DNA from: Agrococcus jejuensis
GTDB taxonomy: Bacteria; Actinomycetota; Actinomycetes; Actinomycetales; Microbacteriaceae
Length of the DNA: 64,000 nucleotides
Reading direction: 5' to 3'
Assembly: GCF_900099705.1 (NCBI RefSeq)
Contig: NZ_LT629695.1
Coordinates: 2,728,001 to 2,792,000, forward strand
In this document: in pieces, positions 58,260 through 64,000 of the stretch
Layout of the letters: each line of letters starts with the position of its first letter
Position numbering within the stretch: the first letter of the stretch is position 1
Translations under genes and position numbers: made by a program
Notes under the pieces: generated by a model
What the model was told of the DNA's origin: nothing
The model's database searches: none
Seen by the model: only the letters and a program-made list of their open reading frames with translations

Positions 58260-59202
58260 GTCGTTCGCGATCGGCACCGTGCGCGTGCGGGCCGGTCAGC
58301 GGCAGGAGGTCGAGCTGCCGATCACGCGGCTCGTGACCGGCGGCGACGCAGGCCTGCCCGTGCTCGTCGTGCACGGCCGCGAGCCCGGACCCACGGTGTG
58401 GGTGGACGCGGCGATCCACGGCGACGAGGTGCTGGGCGTCGAGATCGTGCGCCAGGTGCTCGCGCAGGTGTCGCCGAAGACGCTGCGCGGCACGCTGCTG
58501 GCCGTGCCGGTCGTGAACGTGCTGGGCTTCATGACGGGCGACCGCTACCTGCCCGACGGCCGCGACCTCAACCGCTCGTTCCCCGGGTCGGCGCGCGGGT
58601 CGCTCGCGAGCCGCATCGCGCACCTGCTCATGACCGAGGTCATCAGCAAGTCCGACGTCGGCATCGACCTGCACACCGCGTCCGCGCGCCGGGCGAACCT
58701 GCCGCAGATCCGCGCCGACCTCGAGGACGCCGAGACGCGCAGGCTCGCCGAGGCGTTCGGCGCACCCCTCATGCTGCACGCGCGGCTGCGCGACGGCTCG
58801 CTGCGCCAGGCCGCGCGCGAGGCCGGCGGCACGGTGCTGCTGTACGAGGCGGGCGAGGCCATGCGCTTCGACGACGAGTCGATCGCGGTCGGCGTCGCCG
58901 GCGTGCTGCGCGTGCTCGCGGCGCTCGACATGCTCGACGGCGAGAGCTTCGACGACGAGCCGCCGCTCGCGAGCTTCTCGAGCGGCTGGGTGCGGGCGCG
59001 CGGCTCGGGCATCCTGCGCATGGAGGTCGACCTGGGCGCGCTCGTCGAGGAGGGGCAGCGGCTCGGTCGCATCGCCGACGCGTTCGGCAGCAACGCGCGC
59101 ATCGTGCGCGCCGACCGCGACGGCATGATCATCGGGCTCACGCGGGCCCCCATCGTGCAGGCGGGCGACGGGCTCGTGCACATCGCGGCGCTCGGGGAGT
59201 GA
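58252..59202 (+). CDS. succinylglutamate desuccinylase/aspartoacylase family protein
   Basis: 316 residues, M14-like zinc carboxypeptidase fold: zinc ligands His56 and Glu59 in AAIHGDEVLG, a second His in VGIDLHTASA, and catalytic Glu in VLLYEAGEAMRF. C-terminal small beta domain (SSGWVRARGSGILRMEVDLGALVEEGQ). In many bacteria this gene accompanies rimK and the retropepsin gene. Substrate probably an acyl-amino acid or peptide tail. Confidence 0.9.
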   Translation: MRESFAIGTVRVRAGQRQEVELPITRLVTGGDAGLPVLVVHGREPGPTVWVDAAIHGDEVLGVEIVRQVLAQVSPKTLRGTLLAVPVVNVLGFMTGDRYLPDGRDLNRSFPGSARGSLASRIAHLLMTEVISKSDVGIDLHTASARRANLPQIRADLEDAETRRLAEAFGAPLMLHARLRDGSLRQAAREAGGTVLLYEAGEAMRFDDESIAVGVAGVLRVLAALDMLDGESFDDEPPLASFSSGWVRARGSGILRMEVDLGALVEEGQRLGRIADAFGSNARIVRADRDGMIIGLTRAPIVQAGDGLVHIAALGE

Positions 59203-60251
59203 CCGCCGTGCCCGGCCCGCTGCACCACGTGCGCGGGGTGCTCGGCGAGAGCGTGCGGCTCGGCCCGGCACCGGGGGCGCACCGCGTCGCGATCCGCGGC
59301 GCCATCGTGCTCGCCGTCGCGCTCGGCACGCTGCTCGCGGTCGACCGACTCGACCTCGGCATCGCAGCGGCGTTCGGCGCGTTCGCGTCGATCTACGGCG
59401 GGCGCCGGCCGTCGCGCACGCGCTGGCGTGCCCAGGCGTGGATGGGCGCGCTGCTCACCGCGACGGCTGCGGTGGGCGCGCTCGTGGGCATGACGCCGTG
59501 GAGCACGTGGCTCGCGATCCCGCTCGTCGCGGTCGTGGCGGGGCTCGCGACGTGGGCGTCGGATGCCCAGGGCTGGCGCCCACCGGGCCCGTTCTTCCTG
59601 GTCTTCGCAGCCGGGGCGTGCGCGTCGGTGCCCTTCGCGCCCGCCGACGTGCCGCTCGTGCCGCTCGTGTCGGCGGCGACCGCGGCGCTCGCGGTCGGGC
59701 TCGGCGCGCTCGAGCAGCTCGTGCTGCCGACGCGCAAGGCGCCCCCGCCCGCGCCGCCGCGGGATCCGGCGATCCGCTGGCAGGTCGCGCGCGCCGTCGT
59801 CGGCGTCGGCGCCGCGGGTGCGCTCGCGACCGCCGTGTCGGGCTGGCTGCCCGGCGGCGACCATCCGTACTGGGCGATGCTCTCGGCCGCCGTCGCCTTC
59901 GCGGTGCCGCACGTGCACGGGCAGCTCGCGCGCGGCGTGCAGCGCGTCGTCGGCACGTTCGTGGGTCTCGGCGTCGCCTGGCTGCTGCTGTCGGCGGGGC
60001 TGCCGCCGCTCGCGACCATCGCGGTCGTCGTCGCGCTGCAGTTCGTGATCGAGCTCGTGATCGGTTGGAACTACGCCATCGGCCTCGTCGCCATCACGCC
60101 GCTCGCGATGCTGCTCGTGCACCTCGCGGCACCCGCACCGATCGACGCGCTGCTGCTGTCGCGCCTCGTCGAGACGGCGCTCGGCGTCGCCGTGGGGTCG
60201 CTCGCGATCGTGGCGATCCGGCCGCGGGGACGCGGGCGCGGCACGAGGTGA
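59199..60251 (+). CDS. FUSC family membrane protein
   Basis: 350 residues, eight or more helices in two similar halves: IAAAFGAFASIYGGRRPSRTRWRAQA in the first and AMLSAAVAFAVPHVHGQLARGVQRVVGTFVGLGV in the second (in parts PHVHGQLARGVQRVVGT). FUSC proteins relate to aromatic acid exporters and aluminium-activated channels; substrate unknown. The GTG overlaps the previous stop (GTGA). Its last four codons and stop form part of the inverted repeat R4. Confidence 0.85.
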   Translation: MTAVPGPLHHVRGVLGESVRLGPAPGAHRVAIRGAIVLAVALGTLLAVDRLDLGIAAAFGAFASIYGGRRPSRTRWRAQAWMGALLTATAAVGALVGMTPWSTWLAIPLVAVVAGLATWASDAQGWRPPGPFFLVFAAGACASVPFAPADVPLVPLVSAATAALAVGLGALEQLVLPTRKAPPPAPPRDPAIRWQVARAVVGVGAAGALATAVSGWLPGGDHPYWAMLSAAVAFAVPHVHGQLARGVQRVVGTFVGLGVAWLLLSAGLPPLATIAVVVALQFVIELVIGWNYAIGLVAITPLAMLLVHLAAPAPIDALLLSRLVETALGVAVGSLAIVAIRPRGRGRGTR

Positions 60252-60312
60252 CGCTGAGGATGCCTTGGGCTGCGATCTGCAGACGAACCCACCCTCAGCG
60301 TCACCTCGTGCC
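60240..60312. repeat. 20-bp inverted repeat across a stop codon (R4)
   Basis: GGCACGAGGTGACGCTGAGG (60240-60259) and its exact reverse complement (60293-60312) around a 33-base loop. The left arm contains the FUSC gene stop TGA (60249-60251). The convergent aldehyde dehydrogenase gene ends at 60324, so this is a likely bidirectional terminator. Confidence 0.9.
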
Positions 60313-60323
60313 GGGTCCCGGCT

Positions 60324-61751
60324 TCAGCCGTTGATGACGTGCGGCACCGCGACGGCCTTGAGGCCCTCGACGCCGAACTCGAGCCCGTAGCCCGAGCCCT
60401 TGATGCCGCCGAACGGCACCATCGGGTGCACGCCACCGTGCGAGTTGATCCACACCGTGCCGGCCTGGATGCGCGCGGCGATCTCGCGGGCTCTCGCGGC
60501 ATCCGCCGACCACACGGAGGCGCCGAGGCCCACGTCGAGCCCGTTGGCGAGGCCGATGACCTCGTCGAGGTCGGAGTAGCGCACGATCGGCAGCGCCGGG
60601 CCGAACTGCTCCTCGACGACGAGCGGCGCGTGCGCGTCGATGTCGGCGACGAGCGTCGTCGGGTAGAAGTTGCCCGCTGCGGCGCGGTCGGGTTCGCCGC
60701 CCAGCACCACGCGGGCGCCGCCGGCCTTCGCGTCCTCCACGAGACGGTCGACGATCGCCAGCTGGTCGGCGGTCGTGAGCGGGCCGAGCGCGCTCGACTC
60801 GTCGACGCCGTAGCCCATCGGCACCTGCGCCGCGACGGCGCGCAGCGCCTCGACCACGTCGTCGTAGACGTCGTCATGCACGTACAGGCGCTTGAGCGCC
60901 GCGCACGTCTGACCCGTGTTGATGAACGCGCCCCAGAACAGATCCTGCGCGATCGCCTGCGCATCCACGTCGGGCAGCACGATGCCCGGGTCGTTGCCGC
61001 CGAGCTCGAGCGTGAGGCGCGGCAGGTTCGCGGCGCTCGCGGCCACGATCGCCTTGCCCGTGCGGGTGGAGCCCGTGAACATGAGCTTGCCGAACGCGTC
61101 GTGGCCGGTGAGGGCGACGCCGAGGTCGCGGTCGCCCGACAGCACGGTGAGCACGCCCGCGGGCAGCACCTGGTTGAGGATGGCCCCGACGGCGAGCACC
61201 GAGAGCGGCGTGTGCTCGCTGGGCTTCATGATCACGGCGTTGCCCATGCGCAGCGCCGGAGCGAGCTGCCACGCGGCGATGAGCGCTGGCCAGTTCCATG
61301 GGCCGATCGCGCCGACGAGGCCGACGGCGCGGTACGCGATCGTGGCGCGCGGCTCGTCGAGCAGCGTCTCCTCGGACAGCTCGGTCGCGGCCGCGGTGCG
61401 CAGCCACGCCGAGACGCCGCCCGCCTCGAACCGCGAGCCCGGCCCGTTGAGGGGCTTGCCCTGCTCGCGCGAGATGAGCTCGGCGAGCGCTGCGGCCGAC
61501 CGGTCGACGGCATCCGCGGCCCCGACGAGGATCTCCGAGCGGCGCGCGTGGCCGAGCGCCTCCCACGCGGGCTGCGCTGCGCGCGCCGCCGCGACGGCCG
61601 CGTCGAGGTCGGCAGGCGTCGCGATCGGCGCGTGCGCGATGACCTCGTCGGTCGCCGGGTCCGTCACGGGTGCGCCGTCGGCGACCGAGATCGCGGCCAG
61701 CAGGCCCTCGTACGTCTCGAGCGACCCGGTGGTCGTCTGCTCCAGGGTCAT
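60324..61751 (-). CDS. aldehyde dehydrogenase family protein
   Basis: 475 residues. Cofactor-binding GAIGPWNWPALIAAWQLAPALR, catalytic Glu in TLELGGNDPGIV and Cys in NTGQTCAALKRLYV. It oxidises an aldehyde or semialdehyde with NAD(P); the ELGGNDP/NTGQTC pattern is common in succinate-semialdehyde-type and betaine-aldehyde-type enzymes. GGAGAGG precedes the ATG. Stands alone; could complete breakdown of succinic semialdehyde made by HpaI, which is inference. Confidence 0.92.
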   Translation of the reverse strand: MTLEQTTTGSLETYEGLLAAISVADGAPVTDPATDEVIAHAPIATPADLDAAVAAARAAQPAWEALGHARRSEILVGAADAVDRSAAALAELISREQGKPLNGPGSRFEAGGVSAWLRTAAATELSEETLLDEPRATIAYRAVGLVGAIGPWNWPALIAAWQLAPALRMGNAVIMKPSEHTPLSVLAVGAILNQVLPAGVLTVLSGDRDLGVALTGHDAFGKLMFTGSTRTGKAIVAASAANLPRLTLELGGNDPGIVLPDVDAQAIAQDLFWGAFINTGQTCAALKRLYVHDDVYDDVVEALRAVAAQVPMGYGVDESSALGPLTTADQLAIVDRLVEDAKAGGARVVLGGEPDRAAAGNFYPTTLVADIDAHAPLVVEEQFGPALPIVRYSDLDEVIGLANGLDVGLGASVWSADAARAREIAARIQAGTVWINSHGGVHPMVPFGGIKGSGYGLEFGVEGLKAVAVPHVING

Positions 61752-61913
61752 GGCCCCACCTCTCCATCGAACGGGGTGCGCGCGAGGGCGCCGATGCCCG
61801 AACCGTAGCCGCGGAGGCGCCCGTGCGTCGCGGGCACGGGCACCATGCGGCGCGAGCCGACAACACGGCAGCGCCGTGCGTCAACTCGTGCCGTCGTGGC
61901 CGCGCGACTTGAC

Positions 61914-61927
61914 CCTCGGCGCCGAGG
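61914..61927. promoter_or_regulatory. 14-base GC palindrome beside TTGACC
   Basis: CCTCGGCGCCGAGG is perfectly palindromic and directly follows TTGAC (61909-61913), in the 264-base gap between the aldehyde dehydrogenase and EthD genes. It may be a regulator site; no -10 box is convincing. Confidence 0.35.
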
Positions 61928-62015
61928 ACATGGCGCGGAGTGCACGGTCGGCTCGGTGCGCCCGCGCTCGTGCCACGCTGGCCGTGCCGCATGCCCGAGA
62001 CCGCAGGAGCCTCCG

Positions 62016-62318
62016 ATGCACCGACTCGTCGTCCTCTACCCGCAGCCGATCGATCCCGCCGCCTTCGCCGACCACTACGTGTCGACGCATCTGCCGCTCG
62101 CCGACCGGCTGCCCGGACTCCTCGCATCCCGATACAGCCTCGAGGTGCACGGCGAGGGCAGCCCGTACTTCGCGGTGTTCGAGGCTGACTTCGCCGACCC
62201 CGCCGCGATGGCCGCCGCCATGGCATCGCCGGAGGGGCAGGCGGTCGCAGCCGACGTGCCGAGCTATGCGACAGGCGGCGCGGTCGTCATCGACTATCCG
62301 GTGACCGAGCGGACGTAG
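62016..62318 (+). CDS. EthD family protein
   Basis: 100 residues, ferredoxin-like dimeric alpha/beta barrel fold: HRLVVLYPQPIDPAAFADHYVSTHLPLADRLPG matches the EthD opening (short parts DPAAFADHYVSTHLPLA). EthD proteins help ether-degrading P450s or act as small aromatic-polyketide enzymes; role here unknown. CAGGAGC lies 8 bases before the ATG. Monocistronic and convergent with the MFS gene. Confidence 0.85.
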   Translation: MHRLVVLYPQPIDPAAFADHYVSTHLPLADRLPGLLASRYSLEVHGEGSPYFAVFEADFADPAAMAAAMASPEGQAVAADVPSYATGGAVVIDYPVTERT

Positions 62319-62357
62319 CCGCACCATCCGGCAGCGACCAAGCGCCGCTCGCTCGGC

Positions 62358-63659
62358 TCACGAGCCGACGACCGTCGAGGTGGCTGCGGGCGACGCTGCG
62401 AGGCTGGTCGCATCGACCGTCGCACCCGGGTGCCGCGCCGCATCCACGATGTGCGCCCGCAGCACGACGACGATCGCGACGACCATGATCGCGGCGCCGA
62501 GCCAGTAGGGGGCGGCGTGGCTGACGCCGGCGTAGAGCGCGCCGGCGACCAGCGGGGCGATGGCGCCCATCGCGGCGCTCACCGACTGCGTCGAGCCGCC
62601 GAGCCATCCCTGCTCGTCGTCGGCGACGGCGTTCGACATCGCGCCGTCCATCGTCGCCTGCGATGCGCCCTGGCCGGCCGCGAGGGCGAGGGCGCCGAGG
62701 ATGAAGAGCCACGGCTCCGACACCGCCGAGGCGACGATCGCGAGGGCGGCGAGGCCGAGCGTCTGCGCGACGATGCCGGCGACGATGACGCCGCGCTCGC
62801 CCATGCGCGGCAGCAGCAGGCCCAGCAGCACGCCCTGCACGACGATGTCGATGATGCCGACGGAGGCGATGAGCAGGCCGATGGCCGTCGGGCCCCACGA
62901 GATCGCGTCGAGCGCGAGCACCGAGAAGTTGTTGACGAAGAAGCCGAACGGCAGCGCCAGCAGCGCGAACGCGAGCATCAGGCCGCGCAGCTCGGGGCGG
63001 CGGAACGCCATCGACACGGCGGCGAGCGGGTGCACGTCGCGCAGCGCGATGCGCTCGATGCGCTTCGCGGCGGGCAGCGACTCGGGCAGCAGCACGAGGC
63101 TCAGGATGGCGATGACGAGCGAGATGCCTGCGGTGACGAGCACGGGCAGCTGCACGCTCACGGCGGCGAGCAGGCCGCCGACGGCGGGGCCGACCATGGT
63201 GCCGATGCCGGCGAGGGCGCCGAGGAGGCCGAAGCGCTTCGCGCGGTCCTCGGGCTTCGTGATGTCGGCGAGGTAGGCGAAGAGGGCGGGGAGGTCGCCG
63301 GCGGTGAGCCCCTGCACGATGCGGGCGAGCAGCAGCACCCACAGCGAGCCGCCGAGGCCGAAGAGCGTCATCGAGAACGCGGCGCCGAAGGCGGCGACGA
63401 CGATGACGGGGCGGCGGCCGAAGCGGTCGGACAGGCGGCCGAGGAAGGGTGCGACGAGGAATGCGCAGAGGCCGTTGACGGCCTCGAGCACGCCGACCCA
63501 CACGGCGAGCTCGTCCTCGCCGCCGACGTGCTCGAGCACGACGAAGGGGAGCACGGGCAGCACGACCGTCATGCCGGCGGTCGTGAGCGTGGTGAGCACG
63601 ATGAGCATGGCCCAGGCGCGGCGGGCGTCGCGCGGGGCGAGGGTCTGAGGTGAAGTCAC
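62358..63659 (-). CDS. MFS efflux transporter, DHA1 (TetA-like) type
   Basis: 433 residues, 12 helices. GRLSDRFGRRPVIV (motif A), ARIVQGLTAGDLPALFAYLADIT (in parts ARIVQGLTAGDLPALF), LGALAGIGTMVGPAVGG (motif C, typical of antiporters). Similar in layout to TetA-type drug exporters; substrate unknown. Start GTG 63659: a TTGACA-16-TACAGT promoter ends six bases before it, giving a leaderless mRNA. Divergent from a TetR gene with a shared operator. Confidence 0.9.
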   Translation of the reverse strand: MTSPQTLAPRDARRAWAMLIVLTTLTTAGMTVVLPVLPFVVLEHVGGEDELAVWVGVLEAVNGLCAFLVAPFLGRLSDRFGRRPVIVVAAFGAAFSMTLFGLGGSLWVLLLARIVQGLTAGDLPALFAYLADITKPEDRAKRFGLLGALAGIGTMVGPAVGGLLAAVSVQLPVLVTAGISLVIAILSLVLLPESLPAAKRIERIALRDVHPLAAVSMAFRRPELRGLMLAFALLALPFGFFVNNFSVLALDAISWGPTAIGLLIASVGIIDIVVQGVLLGLLLPRMGERGVIVAGIVAQTLGLAALAIVASAVSEPWLFILGALALAAGQGASQATMDGAMSNAVADDEQGWLGGSTQSVSAAMGAIAPLVAGALYAGVSHAAPYWLGAAIMVVAIVVVLRAHIVDAARHPGATVDATSLAASPAATSTVVGS

Positions 63660-63663
63660 GCCA

Positions 63664-63684
63664 AAACTGTACTCACTACAGTTT
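63664..63684. promoter_or_regulatory. TetR-type operator palindrome
   Basis: AAACTGTA, CTCAC, TACAGTTT: perfect 8-base arms around five bases, between divergent MFS and TetR genes. Its left arm, read on the minus strand, supplies the -10 TACAGT of the MFS promoter. Confidence 0.85.
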
Positions 63685-63693
63685 CGGTGTCAA
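63666..63693 (-). promoter_or_regulatory. MFS promoter TTGACA-16-TACAGT
   Basis: On the minus strand TTGACA (63693-63688), a 16-base spacer and TACAGT (63671-63666). Six bases then separate it from the GTG at 63659. The best promoter match in the window. Confidence 0.75.
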
Positions 63694-63716
63694 GTCATGA
63701 ATGGAGCGAATTCGGA

Positions 63717-63722
63717 TAGGGT
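63717..63722 (+). promoter_or_regulatory. -10-like TAGGGT, leaderless spacing
   Basis: Six bases separate TAGGGT from the ATG at 63729 of the TetR gene. Confidence 0.5.
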
Positions 63723-63728
63723 GTGCGC

Positions 63729-64000
63729 ATGAGCACGACGGAGCCCCTCGGCAGGCGCGAGCGCAAGAAGGCAGCCACCCGCAAGGCGATCTCCGACATG
63801 GCGACGCTCATGTTCATGGAGCACGGCTTCGACGCCGTGAGCGTCAAGCAGGTCGCCGACGCGGCCGACGTGTCGCCGACGACGGTCTTCGCGCACTTCC
63901 CGCAGAAGGAGGCGCTCGTCTTCGACGAGGACGACGAGCAGCGCGAGCAGCTCGTGACCGCCGTGCGCGAGCGCGAGCCGGGCACGAGCATCCACGACGC
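63729..64000 (+). CDS. TetR family regulator, 3' end outside window
   Basis: The first 90 residues are present and the frame is still open at the window end. RRERKKAATRKAISDMATLMF then a helix-turn-helix VKQVADAADVSPTTVFAHFPQKEALV (in parts VADAADVSPTTVFAHFPQKE) is a standard TetR DNA-binding domain. Divergent from the MFS exporter, with the operator at 63664-63684 between; likely represses both. Confidence 0.9.
   Translation, partial: MSTTEPLGRRERKKAATRKAISDMATLMFMEHGFDAVSVKQVADAADVSPTTVFAHFPQKEALVFDEDDEQREQLVTAVREREPGTSIHD

Noticed and set aside
61752..62015. Additional gene in the 264-base gap
   Set aside because: Frames there are Arg-rich with no ribosome site or motif; only a palindrome and the flanking genes' leaders are supportable.

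Overview
The window is very GC-rich (roughly 70-75% by eye) and tightly packed, with GTG starts, ATGA/GTGA overlaps and actinobacterial gene families (DUF2332, DUF6458, a glutaminase with a STAS tail, LURP-one, a FadR-type GntR). It reads as chromosome of a high-GC actinomycete, most like a Microbacteriaceae member; the genus cannot be fixed from the sequence. No plasmid, phage or insertion-sequence genes were recognised, and no gene-free stretch exceeds 300 bases.

Layout. 1-10 kb: DUF2332 fragment, small membrane proteins, a cold-shock-like protein, malic enzyme, DoxX and YbjQ proteins, serA, a hydrolase, a lipoprotein, then a divergent TetR/14-TM efflux pair with a clear operator. 10-16 kb: leuB-ilvE-FAH hydrolase-YeiH run, glutaminase, DUF937. 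16-22 kb: a reductase, a four-gene membrane operon with a very short cytochrome-bd-like pair, a divergent two-component system, a hydrolase remnant, MerR. 22-29.5 kb: gltX, a thioredoxin-reductase-like enzyme, an OafA-type acyltransferase, and a translationally coupled operon of three paralogous single-pass membrane proteins of unknown function. 29.5-30.6 kb: tRNA-Gln followed by a lower-GC patch with three unknown overlapping ORFs. 30.6-36.7 kb: iron/siderophore-type ABC importer with a FAD enzyme and a carboxymuconolactone/alkylhydroperoxidase fusion. 36.8-42.6 kb: Phd/PIN toxin-antitoxin, aldo-keto reductase and small housekeeping genes. 42.7-49.2 kb: a homoprotocatechuate (4-hydroxyphenylacetate) meta-cleavage operon with its GntR regulator. 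49.2-56.5 kb: AraC regulator, TRAP transporter operon, MHS-family permease. 56.5-60.3 kb: RimK/retropepsin/aspartoacylase cluster and a FUSC protein. 60.3-64 kb: aldehyde dehydrogenase, EthD protein, a second divergent MFS/TetR pair (the TetR gene runs off the end).

How it works together. The hpa operon would open and degrade homoprotocatechuate, with uptake possibly through the nearby permease or TRAP system; similar ATCGT-type palindromes sit at hpaG and in the promoter of the permease. The rimK cluster suggests ligation and trimming of acidic peptide tails. Two efflux pumps each share an operator with a divergent TetR, and in both cases an operator arm doubles as the -10 hexamer.

Recurring non-coding patterns: many genes have TANNNT exactly 6-7 bases before ATG/GTG and no useful Shine-Dalgarno, the arrangement expected for leaderless mRNAs; four convergent gene ends carry arrays or large hairpins built from related ~20-base units; and the hexamer GGATGC/GCATCC looks over-represented. 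All promoter, operator and terminator calls are by eye.
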